Below, one piece after another: positions 23,442 through 35,430 of a stretch of 64,000 nucleotides of DNA; the stretch's first letter is position 1; the number at the start of each line of letters is the position of its first letter. Made by a program: the position numbers and the translations under genes. The DNA lies in the NCBI GenBank assembly GCA_015680685.1, contig MNCI01034026.1, positions 830,277-894,276 on the forward strand, in the 5' to 3' direction. This DNA is from Gnetum montanum (taxonomy: Eukaryota; Streptophyta; Gnetopsida; Gnetales; Gnetaceae). The notes under the pieces are model-generated. The model made no database searches and was not told where the DNA came from. It saw only the letters and a list, made by a program, of their open reading frames with translations.

Positions 23442-24148
23442 CGTTTCCCTTTTCTTGCGATTTCAAATCGCGACCTTGTCCTCGTTCGCTTTCTGCTTCC
23501 GCGCTTTCGCCGTCTGTCCCCGCCTGCTTTGTTAATTAATTGCTTTTCCATTGTGTTTTCGTTTTCGTTTCGTTTGCTATATCGTGTCCGAGGGGGCTGG
23601 ATAATTTGTGCGCTAGGCTTCCGATAAGTTGAATGATATATTGTCAGATGTTGGAAAAGACTGTGATGATCGGCAGCATGGATCCTGAAAATGAAAGCAG
23701 AGTGTCGGGTGAGATGACGGTGTTTTGTACGTTTTCATTACTGTTGCATTTTGGTGCCGCTGGTCATGTTCCGAAATAACATGCGACTTTCCGCTTTCTG
23801 GTCTCGTTGCCGTGTCCGTCAGCAACTTAGGTTTCTGCCCGGCTCGTTTTCATTTGGCCATGATTCCTTGAGTAAACGAGAATTATTTAATTTTTTTTAA
23901 AAAATGTTGTCTTAAGAAGGCGATNATCGGCGCCACGGCATCGTCCCCGGCGTACCATCCGTTGGCCAGCGGGTTCGACGCCATCTCGGCCACCTCGTGA
24001 GCTATCACGCTGATCATGCCGTCCACGGCCGCCTCGCCGTTGGGCGCCCGGNGCATGTTGTCTTAGGAAGGTGATAAGAGTAAGAAATTTGGCAAAAAAA
24101 AAACTTATACATTTAGAGTGTTCAAATATGAAATAATTGAAACATAGG
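23442..24148 (+). other. 3' flank of the EXORDIUM-like gene up to element A
   Basis: This holds the presumed 3' untranslated region and spacer. It becomes AT-rich after about 23870. No clean AATAAA signal lies close to the stop codon. It contains the N-bounded inverted gene fragment described separately. Element A's LTR begins at 24149. Confidence 0.5.
23926..24051 (-). other. Inverted 125-bp copy of the EXORDIUM-like coding sequence, bounded by Ns
   Basis: Positions 23927-24051 are the exact reverse complement of 23117-23241 (125 of 125 by eye). Single Ns lie directly on both sides (23925 and 24052). The outer flanks are near-identical (ATGTTGTCTTAAGAAGGCGA versus ATGTTGTCTTAGGAAGGTGA). Perfect identity, the Ns and duplicated flanks together point to a gap-filling or scaffolding error rather than a real insertion. 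Confidence 0.85.
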
Positions 24149-25689
24149 TGATAAGTAGCAAGTACCCACTATGTCTACCCATACAAATCACAAGCATTTA
24201 AGTGCAATCTAATCTAATTCCATGGATGGAACTAGTGTGGTATCTAGATTGTTAAGCATTGATTACAAGTCATTGTCTTTCCACTTGGACTAGTGGTAGC
24301 TTTGTCACGTATGGTTTAGTCCAAAGTAAGGCATATGATTATTGATGTTGTGCAACTCTTAAATTAACCAAATAATCATGTAGAAATTAATTATTTAAAT
24401 TAATTAATAACAAGAAGATAAATCCTAAACTATCCTAAGGGCAAGGAGTGTCCATTCTCAACTTGCCACACATGTCCTAAACTTACATATCCACTACTAA
24501 GATTAACAAGTGTTATGCTACTAGGTGAACCAAACAATGCTCATTGTTGTGATTATCAAGTGAATACACACTCAAAATTAGTAGTGCTCATTTTGTTGAT
24601 TAATTAACATGCATGAAAATGTAAATGTTACTTAAGTACATAGAAAATAAATTGCATTGAAAGTAAATCTATTCTAAATCAAAGTGCCGCAATGAATAGG
24701 AGTTGATCTTATTGTTGTTCATGGAATGTATTCAAGTACAATGCCACTCGAATAAGACGTACAATTGACTCAAATCTACATTGCAAGCACTCATTGATTA
24801 TTCTCTAGAATTACAAACTAAAATTGCGAAAGTATGACTACACTACTGATGAATCATGGATTGGCTATGTCGATTAGACCTCATCAATGCATGATTTGAT
24901 GCATTGACCTAGCCTCATCAACATAGTTTCTGTTTTCACTTATAAATACATACTCACCCGTTGTGTTCAAGGCATAGTTTTATCATAGTGTAGCAAAGCT
25001 ATTGCAATTTCTTTTTCCCAAAGTTAGAATATTTTTCCAAGTGTCCATAGTAGAAGTCATTAAGTGTACAAATCTTTATTTGAGCATTATTGTACCTGAG
25101 CACGACAATGTGTGCAGCGGTAAAGACAAGCTTCTGATAAACCTTATAGCAGTTTGGCTAAATTAAATATTTTCTTAATGCATTTAATGTTTTTGGCAAT
25201 TTTATTTAATGCTTTTAAGTAAATTGAGCTAAACTAAGTTAGCTCAGTTAAATAGCAATTAATTAAGCACATAAGTATGATCGCTTCGAGCATATGCATG
25301 ACGCTTGGTAATCCCAGCAACACTTAATGTTTGGTAAACTTAGTAGCATTATACGTGTTCAAAATGTGTACAAAAAGTGGAACAGGATACTTATGTTAGG
25401 ATTAGTTAGATTAAATTAGCAATTAAATTACTTCATTCCTTTCATTTTTTATTTTAAGCACTAGAACATAAAACATAAAAACAATAAAAATCATATGCCT
25501 CAATTACACTTAACCATACCTTTGTACATCATAAGTGTAATTGGGAAGACAACGAATGACTGTTAGGGTAAGTTCACTTCCTAGAGACTAATGTACCAAA
25601 AGACATAGAGTCCACAGAATTCGGCCAAATTGTGCATGAACATTTACTAATTTGTATGGTTGAGCATAGAGGGTACTCATCGCTCATCA
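24149..25689 (+). mobile_element. 5' LTR of Athila-like Ty3/gypsy element A
   Basis: This LTR is 1541 bp long. It starts TGATAAGTAGCAAGTACCC and ends GGGTACTCATCGCTCATCA. The ends are inverted copies of each other over 19 bp (13 identical, all differences transitions), an unusually long LTR terminal inverted repeat. A primer site follows one base later. The mate LTR is outside the window. Related LTR pieces are at 9415-10816. Confidence 0.75.
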
Positions 25690-25690
25690 T

Positions 25691-25711
25691 TGGCATCGTT
25701 GCTGGAGATTC
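25691..25711 (+). promoter_or_regulatory. Primer-binding site of element A (tRNA-Asp type, decayed)
   Basis: TGGCATCGTTGCTGGAGATTC directly follows the 5' LTR. It matches the TGGCGCCGTTGCCGGGGA-type site used by Athila-like elements except for C-to-T and G-to-A changes typical of methylation decay. Confidence 0.65.
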
Positions 25712-25763
25712 TTTTTGTTTGAAACATGTGTTATCTAGGCATAGTGAAAATCATTAACATCAT

Positions 25764-28700
25764 TTGATGAACACTAAGGTCAAAAACCATTCTAAAAATA
25801 AATATAATAATTTAAGCACATTGATAACTTATTCTAATTGTAAAATGTCTTCTTACAAGCGCAATGATACTAAATTGCTAGTGCCTCAAGAATGTAGGGT
25901 GGTATATACTCATCCAGATGAGTATGTGCCTGACTTCACCTTCATCTTACATTAGGATGAACAATTGTGGTGGTGAGATATGGAGGGCAATATGATAATG
26001 CCTTTTGATCAATTTGTGCTTGGGATGCTGCTCCAAACTCTTAGGAGGTTAGGCATCAAGGATCTTCAAGAAGAGTAGGTTGTGCATGACCATGACAACC
26101 AGGACTACCATCCCATTGAAACACAATGTAGGAGATTGACACAAGGAGAAGCATCATGAGGCTTTGAAAGAAAAATGGTTCACCAATCCCTTGTTTTTTC
26201 TCAATCAAAATGATAATGAGGATCCTCCCTTTGAGGGTCCTCAACATGAAGATTCTCCATCCCTTGATATTGGTGATGGGGGCTTGAACCTAAAGCTATA
26301 GTCCACTATCAACAATTCAAGTTCAGAAAAAAGTAAGAGTCAAAGTAGGGGCTCAATAAATCATCAAGATAACAAGAAAGTTGATGAACATGACCGTGAC
26401 AAGCATGGAGGAGGTGATAGACACCATGGTGGAGGAAATCCTCCTCCCTCTTCATCCTCTTTGTTTGCATCTTCTTCTTCCTCTTTTGGTTCTGATAGAT
26501 GTCGTAGAAAGGACAACCATGATGAAGGTGAACAGTAGGAAAATAATGATCATTGAGCCCACCATGAATGAAAAGGTAGTAGAGGACATCATAGGCATCA
26601 TTGAAATAATGATGATGATGAGCCTTTGCTAGCAACTTGAAGTATGCTAAATATTGCAGAGGTAATAAAAATTCCAACTAGGCATGTGAAAGATAGTTGG
26701 ATCAAGTGACTTGACATGGAAAAGATTCCTAAATTTGAGGGGGGATGTAACTTTGATCTATAAACACATCTTCAAGCCTTTCATGATGTCTATGCCTTAC
26801 AAAATATTGAAGCTAGTATCGATCCTTAGAGTTGGAATCCATATGTAGGTGGAGTATAATGCCAGAGCTATTCAATGATAAATATTAGATGCACTCCTAA
26901 GTGTCTAATCTGAGAAGTAAGATCCAAGGATGAAAGTAAGGAACACATGAACCCTAGGACGCCACCATGAGTAGATACTATTCTCTCATATATCGATGCC
27001 TTGACCATGGTTATTCTCAATAGAATCAACTTCACCATATCATTGATGGACTCAGATTAGAAATAAGAAGAATTCTTGGGGTCTATGCCCAAGAAAGACT
27101 ATAAGAACTTAGAGCTCATAAGATAAAAAGGTTGATAGAATAGGTAGCAAAAGAAGAAGGAGAGCTAAGAAAATGGAAAAGTGTTGAGGAATATAATAGG
27201 GATCCTTCTATTAGAAAAACGGAGGTCTGATTTTATGACAACAAGGAGGAGTCACCACTTGATGAGGTGGTGTAGCGAAAAACCTTGCTAATACAAAAAT
27301 TTATTTTCGATATATTGGCGAAGGTTGATAAATTATGGCACTCTTTGAATGAAAAATTCCAAAATACTCTAAAAATCATAGAATAATCAAGATAGTAGAG
27401 TGGTGATCATGATAGCAAGAGGTAGAAAGAAGCTAAATGTGCCTACCAAAGGGGTAAGGGCAAGGTTATGGCAGTAGAAGAGGTTGTGGAGTTAGAATCA
27501 TATGACGACGATGGGTGTGACATCTACCAATACAAACATCATAAAAGATGTTACCCTATCGTGTCACACTTGCAGGAGTCTGTGGTGTATGCGCTAAATC
27601 TTAGATTGGCAAGAAGGCAAGCACCTAGAAGATTGCCTTATCCTTAAGGTAATCCAAAGTAGTTCCACTAGCAACAACAAGCTTATTATCCAAGTGGAGC
27701 TCCACCACAACCATATGAGTAATACTAATAGTGGTAACAACCATAGTCATGGGGGATGCCACCACCAAGGTAGCAGTACCCTTACAAGCAACCAAATCCA
27801 TATGGGTACTATGTTCAGCAACCAATGTTTTTGTGTGACTCTTCTAATCATGCTTCTTTTCAACATCACTACTATCCTTCAGAGTATTATAGAACTCATT
27901 TTCCATCTACTAGAGGGGAAACCCCATATCACTATTACCCTCCTCATCCTTCAACACATGCTCTTCCATCCTCAACCTAATTACCACCTACTCCATCCAT
28001 TCAGGATGAGCTTCTAGCCCAACTACAACAACGTAATGCTACTAGGGCCATTAACTTACAACTAGCTCCTTAGGCAAGTGGTTCAAAACCAAGGTCCCAT
28101 AAAAGACCATTCTTTCAAACCAATAGCCCTACTAAACCCTCACCTACTTATGCAACTAGCCATCCTGTATCTCCTTCATCCTTTGCATCCATTCCTTTCG
28201 AGAGCCCTTCAAACCAAACACCTCCTAAGATCTACATAGTTATGTTAACCCATGTTGTATTTGATTAGATCAAGGCTAGTAACCTTCCTAGGAAAAGAGC
28301 AAATCTTGGAAGTCCTCTCATCTATTTGTAGATTTCTGGGAATGAGCCATGCAAAGCTCTTCTTAACTCAAGTTCTATAGTTAATTTGATTTCTCACAAA
28401 ATATATAACGCTTGGGACTTGTCTTTTCTCAAGAAGAGCAACATCTATTTAGAACTGGCAAATTAGTCCATCACTGTTCCATTGGGATTGGTAGAAGATA
28501 TTGTGACCATTGTCTGTGGATGGTCTTATCCTACCAATTTCTTGGTAATCAAAGTTGACAATTGTAAGGAGGACTTCTAAATCATTATGGGAAGGGCTTG
28601 GTTAAGCATTGTTGATGTAAAAATGAGCATAAGAGATCTATCCTTGAAAATTTTCAAGGAGAATGAATTTGGAAAGATCAAGAAGAAGAAAGTTCCATGC

Positions 28701-29198
28701 ATTGTGTATAACAATATAAGGTGCAATTGCATGTAAAAACTCTAGTTTGTGAAAAGAGCTTCCATTTCTACATGCAATAAATGTGCAAATAAGGCAAATA
28801 TTCAAAGGTGCTTATATGTAGTAGCCACAAAATAGGAGGGCACTGAGTAGTTGATAGATGATCTTTGAAGTAGCACACTTTTCATGGAACCTGCTAAGAG
28901 TTTGACATGTGCCTATATTAAAAACATGGATGAACTAGAATGAGTTCATCATCAACTTTTTGATGATGCAAATGATGATACCAATTGGGGAGAGTTGGAA
29001 ATCCATAAAAATTTTTAAAAATAGCCCTTAGAGTTGAAAACTCTACATACCGGCATGGAGTATGCATTTTTGAAAAATGGCAAGCTAGTAATCATCAATG
29101 CCAATTTTGATCCTAAATAGAAATAGATGTTGTTGAGGATGGTCAACAAATGACCAATAACCTTTACTTGGTCATATCTTAAACTCATAGGGATTAAT
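25764..29198 (+). pseudogene. Degenerate gag and protease of element A
   Basis: No long frame survives, but shared pieces show gag and protease in order. Around 26720 there is KIPKFEGGCNF. At about 27640-27830 a Pro/Tyr/Gln-rich tail follows (AYYPSGAPPQPYE). A retropepsin lies near 28300-28660, with GNEPCKALLNSSSIVNLIS where the active site D-S-G has become N-S-S, and IIMGRAWLSIVD as the second conserved block. In-frame stops are numerous and mostly look like TGG, CGA or CAG codons changed by transition. The gene is cut at 29199-29203, where element B entered. Its downstream RT is found at 42237. Confidence 0.7.
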
Positions 29199-29203
29199 CC
29201 TAG
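29199..29203. repeat. Left target-site duplication of element B (CCTAG)
   Basis: CCTAG lies directly before B's 5' LTR and again directly after its 3' LTR (42232-42236). A perfect 5-bp duplication is the normal mark of Ty3/gypsy integration and fixes B's ends. Confidence 0.9.
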
Positions 29204-30930
29204 TGAAACACCCCAAACTTTCAGGGCATCCTTGCTCCACTAGGTCTTCGCAATTCAGGCAACGTCATGTCACTTCGGCAAGAAGTGAATGTTTCGAGTT
29301 TAGGCTGAATAGTTTGGCAAATTTTCTAGTTGGGTAATTTGTCTAGCAGATAGCCTACTCAGAAATGATGCGGAAAGTTGTTAGCAGTGCTCAAAATGTG
29401 CAAAATAGATTGGAAATTTTTCAAGTCAAGGAGTTTGTTACACTACGCTACGCTATATAGCATAGTAGGCTTCGGGAGATAGTTGTTCAAATAGTCAACC
29501 GTAAATTTTTGCAAGACAAGATGCTACGCTATGCCACGCTACACAGTGTAGCACAACATAGCGAGAGAAAGACAAGAAGGCTTGACTTACTTGGTGATTA
29601 CCAATTGCACTAAGTTAGTGCGTCTGGCCTTCCAAAATAGTTGCTTCGCTCGACTCCAAGTTCTTCAACAATGGCTGCTTCACTAGAAAGTGGCAAACTT
29701 AGCAAAAAAAGTAGGCCATGTCGGTTGCTACGCTACACTACGCTATGTAGCATAGCACAACATAGCAACTCTACGGGAATAACAAAAGACATCTCAAAGG
29801 GCAGGATCAGCAAGTTCGCAAATTTCACAGTGTAAAAGGTAAAGTTTGCAGATTGGTGACGTTTTTGCGACTAAGGTTGGTTGCTATGCTGCGTAGCATA
29901 GCATAGCATAGAAAACATGCAATAAATAGTCAACGCGCTTCAAAGGTTTCTAGCACATGTAGTAGGACGCAACACAAGTTTTCACTTCAAACTGGTGGCT
30001 GCGCTATGCTACGTTGCATAGCATGGCACGACGTAGCAAGTTGCTACGCTACGCTACAAAGCACGACATAGCATAGTAGACAGTTATGCCACATTAATGC
30101 ACTTCACCTAATTGCATCGTTGGCACACATTTCCAAGCTCTAACGGTGCAATTACAGCATGGCAGGTTCGTAATTACAGAATGGCAGGCTCGTCCAATGG
30201 ACATGCAGATCCAACGGTTGTGCACACCTATGCAACATAGACAAGTCAACACAGGCCCAAGGCACGTGGCATCCAAACCACATCTTTCGCGTGCCCTTGA
30301 CCCTATAAATACCCCAATGAGCAATGCTCAAAAGGTCTCTGAGATGGCTGGTGAGGGAATTGGTTAGCAAGCAAGCAACAAGTTAGCATTGTATTCCTGA
30401 GCATTGTAATCACCTTGTTTGACACTGTAAATAGTTGACACTCCTGTTTGGCATTTTGTTATGCTCTTTCTTGCTATCCTCATAGCATTTTGCATTGTTG
30501 ACTCTTGAGTCCACGTTCAAGTATACAACTGTCTTACTCTAAACGTCTTGGTTACTCTTGGGATCCCTACGCCACTTAGCGTCGTGCAACCAATTGTATC
30601 CACCTTGATAGAGTGAGGTCACGTTCTTAAAGCGATGCATTTTTCTAACTACATTTTACTTTGTTTTCTTTCTTATCATTGCATTTTTACATTTTTTTCT
30701 GTCTCTTTTGCATTCAAAGTTATCATTTTATGTTAGAAGTCTCATTTTCAAATTATCTATTTACAAAAGGTTATATTAACACCGACTAAGTCCTTGTCTA
30801 ATCGACCAGACCATTTAGGGCACCCCATTTCCATTTATCCAGTACGACCCTCTCATGGATTCAGGGTTAAGACTGTCACGATCGACGACCTCTCAATTTT
30901 TTCTAGCCGTCGATGTTTTCGGTCACTACA
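29204..30930 (+). mobile_element. 5' LTR of element B
   Basis: This LTR is 1727 bp and starts TGAAACACCCC and ends GGTCACTACA. It carries TACGCTATGC/GCATAGC palindrome clusters (about 29440-30070), a TATA box, and the U5 tract CTTGTCTAATCGACCAGACC shared in diverged form with C and D. Its first part differs from the LTRs of C and D, so B is a sister family. Confidence 0.9.
30304..30311 (+). promoter_or_regulatory. TATA box of B's 5' LTR
   Basis: CCCTATAAATACCCC lies in the LTR and is repeated exactly in the 3' LTR (41605-41612). It is the likely core promoter of the element RNA. Confidence 0.65.
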
Positions 30931-30936
30931 GTTTTC

Positions 30937-30953
30937 TGGCGCTAGAAGGAGGG
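30937..30953 (+). promoter_or_regulatory. Primer-binding site of element B
   Basis: TGGCGCTAGAAGGAGGG lies six bases after the 5' LTR, one base different from D's site. The tRNA is not assigned. Confidence 0.65.
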
Positions 30954-30977
30954 TAATTAGTGCCCTTTACGATAGTC

Positions 30978-31254
30978 CTATAAGTGTTCTGCACCCTGAT
31001 ATGTATTAGCGTAAACTTGACACTCGTTTGTGGTTGTTTACGTATTGTGCGGTGTAGAGTGGTCACTCTGATGGTTCCTCCAAAACCCTACAGGACGTAA
31101 AGCCTCCGATCGCCATTTCACTTGCTTGTCTTATGGTAGTCTTGCATGCGTTCTGTACCCTATCGTACACTAGCGTAAACAGGACACCCTTTTGCAGTTG
31201 TTTATGCATCGTGTGGTATAGATCGGTCGCTCCGACGATTCCTTTGGAATCTGG
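30978..31254 (+). repeat. Leader duplication of about 173 bp in element B, running into a gap
   Basis: The segment from GTTCTGCACCCTGATATG (30978) is repeated in diverged form from GTTCTGTACCCTATCGTA (31151). Both contain TTAGCGTAAAC or CTAGCGTAAAC, a TTTGTGGTTGTTTA-like tract and a GTGGTATAGATCGGTCGCTC-like tract. The second copy is cut by the N run at 31255. Confidence 0.65.
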
Positions 31255-31350
31255 NNNNNNNNNNNNNNNNNNNNNNNNNNNNNNNNNNNNNNNNNNNNNN
31301 NNNNNNNNNNNNNNNNNNNNNNNNNNNNNNNNNNNNNNNNNNNNNNNNNN
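31255..31350. other. Assembly gap (96 N)
   Basis: An N run in B's leader or at the start of gag, directly after a tandem duplication, so a collapsed repeat is likely. The N-terminal coding part of B's gag is lost here. Confidence 0.95.
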
Positions 31351-33620
31351 CTACCCTTGGATGTGCACAAATTCAAAGACAAACATAGCTTCGAGTTCGC
31401 TTACTGCGATGGGAAGGAATTTGTTCCTACTCTCGATGCTACCATCCCTTTGACACGGATGAATCAATGGCTTCTAGACCAGTTGGTTAGACTTAGGGAG
31501 TAATAGGACATAGTGTCTAACCATGAGGACGCCTTCTAGGACGGATAGGAGGAACTCGATTCCCAATCTGACGGGGGAGGTCAAACCAACCCTGTTACCA
31601 CCCCTCCTACCCAGTCCTTCTAGACCAACCCGTTATCCATCGCTACTCCCTTCGTGATCACGCCTACGTTTTTGCAGCCCACAATCACATCTGCGATGGG
31701 TAGCCATGTCAACCCCTCGGTGTATCAATGCCCTTTCTCACCTGTTACTGAAGAAGTAAAACACCTTAAGGCTATCAGGTCCAACACGGTACAAGTCATG
31801 GACTTTTACCAGGATGACTCCATCAACCCTGCCATCCCTGCACTGACATTACCCCCAAGGATGTCTCTCCCACATTTCACCAAATACAATGGGGAGGAAG
31901 ACCCCAATGCACATCTTGTTACCTTTAGGTTTGAATCCCTTCTATTGCAACAATGGCCGCACACAATTATTCATGTCTTTGCTATGTCCCTAGCCGAGAA
32001 AGCTTTGGATTGGGACTGTGCATTGTCATGCTCATCTATTTCAACCCTAGAGGAGCTTCTGACCTAGTTCATAACATACTTCAAGTATAACTTGAAGCTA
32101 GAAATCACGCTGGATTAGTTGATGAGCATGAAGTAGGATCCTTTAGAGCCGATCCAAAAGTTCATTCAGCGTTGGAGCATAACCCTTAATGAAATCTGCA
32201 AGCCCATCATAGAGGCCCACTTGCTGGCCATATTTAAGGGTGTAGTAAATGACTTCATCAAGTCTAAGTTCTACTACCTTTCCCCTCGCACTCTTAGTCA
32301 AGCCTTCGCTCAGACTAAGAGTATATAGGATGCAGCCAAGGTGAGCAAAGACCTAGCCTATATTGCCTACAAAAACACCTTCACAAAGAAGGACAAGGGT
32401 AAGGCCCCAACAGCCATGGTGGCCACTATGGTGACCGAAGCTAATCCCAAGCCTCATAACAATGGTAACAAGAACAATAAGAAACCGGCCACACCCACGG
32501 TCAATCCCACGCCCAAGTAGGGCCATGCGCCGCAAACTGCCATACCCGCACCCGAGACATCTGCACAACCCAAACTAAACTTTGAGCGTAAAGATCGCTC
32601 AAAGTATACCTTGCTTCTTTTCAGGCCTTCAGAGATTCTAAAGTAGCTACTGGCAGCAGGGCACATCCAACACAAGTAGATGTTGGAAGAGGGAGTCAGG
32701 AGACATCAGCATTACTGCGAGCTCCTTAGGAACCCCTCTTTAGCCTTGTTTAATGAGCCTCCAGTTCCTAAGGGCTTAAGGCTGGATAGGTTTTGTGACT
32801 ATCACCAATAGTGTGGTTACAATACATATTATTGTCTGGTGTTGCAGGATGACATCCAAAGGATGATTGATCAGGAAAAACTGGTGTTGGATGAAAGCAA
32901 CCCAGTACATCCTAAGAATCAATCTCTGCAATTCTACACAAACCCCCTCAACACCAACAATACTGGTTATGTTATCAATACCATCAGCATTGACAGTGAT
33001 CCTAGGCTGCCCTAGCAACCATTTATGGTCTGCGTGCCTCAACGTAGCGCACCAACACCACGAGCGACTGGTCGAAGCTTGCAGCAACTGTTTGTCCTGA
33101 GGTTCCCTCCTTGGGCATCCACCCCTTTGCCACTTGTGAGCAAAACCACACCATCCTACCCATTAACACCGTTAGCTCCATTTATCATCAGGGGGATGAC
33201 TCCTTCAATAGCCCCCATCTTGTGCAAGACAGTTGAACAACCTTCTAGTCCTAAAAAAGGGGAAATGCATTCTATAGGTGAAGCGTCAAAGGGAAGTACC
33301 GCCCCAGGTACTTCCAAGCCTATGTCTTCGCCCCCTGCATCTATGCCCTCATCACCAAGGAGGAACATTGATACAACCACACAGTCCACGTCGCCCCATC
33401 AAAAAGGGTATGAACCTAGATCCAAAACCACCCCTCAGGAAATTCATCTCCTAGGACAAATAAAAGAGGAGAAAGGCGGTAAACAGGGAGGTAGCCAAGA
33501 CCTCCTAGATGCCCTCTCTCAGGTTAAACTAGCTATGAAGCAAAAGAACACTACATTGAGCTTGTACGACCTAATTATGACTTCCATCGCACACCATGAG
33601 CTCTGGTCCCCATGTTGATG
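31351..33620 (+). pseudogene. Gag of element B
   Basis: The capsid precursor gene has lost its start in the gap. After the gap comes the N-terminal domain tail (FEFAYCDGKEFVPTLD). An open stretch of 137 codons (31654-32067) follows, with QVMDFYQDD, SLPHFTKYNG, HLVTFRFESLLLQQWP and AMSLAEKALDW. Next come a region with several stops, a zinc-knuckle relic (32793-32840) reading CDYHQ-stop-CGYNTYYC, and an open Ser/Pro/Thr-rich C-terminal part (33025-33618). The knuckle keeps its first and last cysteine but the expected G-H has become G-Y. Internal stops at positions that are Gln, Trp or Arg in C show decay by transition. Confidence 0.85.
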
Positions 33621-34401
33621 GCAATTTTGGTCAAGGAAGACATACCAGTGGAAGAGGAAGCGATCCATTCGGTCATGCTTTCCTCTGTGCCTGCAGGGCT
33701 AGAATCGTCCCAACTGACTTTCAGCGAAAATTCTGTTAGGGAAGATCCCGAAAGGGGCTAGGTGACTACAGCAACCCTTATTCATCACAATTTGGGTTGG
33801 CCAACATTGGATCCAAAGGTTACATGTTGATGATGGGGCTGCCACGAATGTCATCCCTTTCCCCATAGTGGACAAGTTGGGCTTGGTCGACCAGATCAAA
33901 CCCACAATGATGTCATGCCTAAGGTCATTCAATGGGGCCTAGGTCATGGTGAAGGGCATGGTCCACATAGACTTCATGGTAGGGGACCAGTTCCCCACGA
34001 GTGCAACGTTCATCATGGTTGAAGAGATGCCCGGGTTTAACATGATCTTGGGGAGATCATGGTTAGCACAACTTAGGGCTGTCTCTTTGCCCATTCATTA
34101 GGAGATCCATCTACCAGACATAGGTAGGGAGGTGATGATCCATGGTGATGAGGTAGCGGCATAAGCTATTAATAATGTGGACATGGAACAAGGCTCAAAG
34201 GTTATAACCCCTGAGAACGAAGCGCTTGTCGCAGTACACGCTAACTATCTGATGAAGGAATCAACTCAGCAAGTTGACTTCCAAAATGAAGGTGCATGGG
34301 CTGAGTTGCCCTTCCAAGTGGGGGACAATGATGTGGATGAAGGCCTTGGCAAAGTGCCTCATCCTTATGTCTCGCTCAACCCACGATGGATCAAGAAATA
34401 G
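33621..34401 (+). pseudogene. Retropepsin (protease) region of element B
   Basis: This region is homologous to C's protease at 57857-58546. The active-site block is VDDGAATNVI (from 33826), followed by DKLGLVDQIKP, then EEMPGFNMILGRSWLAQLRA. It ends at TAG (34399-34401) after LNPRWIKK. Frameshifts and stops break the frame upstream of the active site. The protease would cut the Gag-Pol precursor. The 1.1-kb spacer that follows separates it from RT, which resembles the arrangement in Ogre-type Tat elements, where an intron lies between protease and RT. Confidence 0.8.
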
Positions 34402-34479
34402 CTACGCATAGCATAGCAACCCCACTGCTTCCTGTCCAGTCACCATCCTTTGTATATTTACCACCCTTTGTTGCTACGC

Positions 34480-35120
34480 CATGGCTCGAAATGGCCTAAA
34501 ACTAGCAGAGGCCGAAAATGGCCTAAAACTATGCCATGCTAAGGCCCAAAATGGCCTAAAACTAGCAATGGCCCGAAACAACCTAAAACTAGCTATGGCC
34601 CACAATGGCCTAAAACTATACTATGCTATAGCTCAAAATGGCCTAAAACTATGCCACACTAAGGCTCGAAATGGCCTAAAACTAGCAGAGGTCCGAAATG
34701 ACCTAAAACTAGCAGTGGCCCGAAATGGCCTAAAACTAGCTATGGCTTGAAATGGCCTAAAACTAGCTATGGTCCGAAATGGCCTAAAACTATGCCACGC
34801 TAAGGCCTGAAATGGCCTAAAACTAGTAGCGGTCCAGAGAGACCTTAAACTAGCAACCCTAGCATAGCAGTAACTCTAGTGGTCTGGAAAGATCTTAAAC
34901 TAGCAATCTTAGCGTAGTTACAACTCTAGCGGTCTGAAAAGACCTTAAACTAGCAATCTTAGCGTAGCGTCAGCTTTAGTGGTTTGAAAAGACCTTAAAC
35001 TAGCATTCCTAGCATAGCATTTCATTCTAGTTAATGGTCTGAAAAGACCTTAAACTAGCAGTTTCGATCCGTTACACGTATGCAGTTTGCAATGACGTTA
35101 AACTAGCAGTTTCACACTTT
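34480..35120 (+). repeat. Spacer array of about 30-bp TAAACTAGC repeats between protease and RT (B)
   Basis: About twenty imperfect units of the form AATGGCCTAAAACTAGCAATGG fill this stretch. Later units read TCTGAAAAGACCTTAAACTA followed by GC. The first ten happen to keep an 89-codon frame with repeated NGLKLA motifs, but the units drift out of frame afterwards. The same motif family occurs in C's protease-RT spacer and in the 3' regions of both B and C. Confidence 0.85.
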
Positions 35121-35430
35121 CGCATCGACAAATTTGCATTTTTAGCAGTTTTATGTTTTCACATCGACAGTTTTACATTTTTACATTTCCTCTTTTAGTA
35201 GTTTTGCATCTCCATGCCTTAGCAGTCTGCCATGACTTTAAACTGAAAATTTTAATCTTTATATCATACTCTTCTAGTTACATCTCATCGTTGTTTTGCA
35301 AATTGTCATTATACACGATTACTACCGACAGGTGCCCCTTAACCAGACTTTCATTTCATCTTGGTAGGTTGAGCAAAAAATGGAAATCCACTGCAATCTC
35401 TCCACACATTTAGCTTTAGCTGGTCCACAT
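35121..35430 (+). other. Remainder of the protease-RT spacer in element B
   Basis: This T-rich stretch carries further TTTTGCATTTTTA-type repeats. I see no domain. The RT precursor resumes near 35430-35533. Confidence 0.5.

Noticed and set aside
26309-26677. A 122-codon minus-strand frame rich in His and Tyr
   Set aside because: It is antisense to element A's degenerate gag and has no motif.
30094-30370. Several overlapping short frames of 72-76 codons, repeated at 41387-41668
   Set aside because: They lie in the paired LTRs of B, around the TATA box, and repeat only because the LTRs do.
34481-34750. An 89-codon frame encoding repeated NGLKLA motifs
   Set aside because: It is explained by the about 30-bp repeat units; later units leave the frame, and similar units elsewhere carry no frame.
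34480-35120. Regular repeats that could recall a CRISPR array
   Set aside because: There are no unique spacers of constant length, the units vary throughout, the context is a plant retrotransposon, and no cas gene is present.
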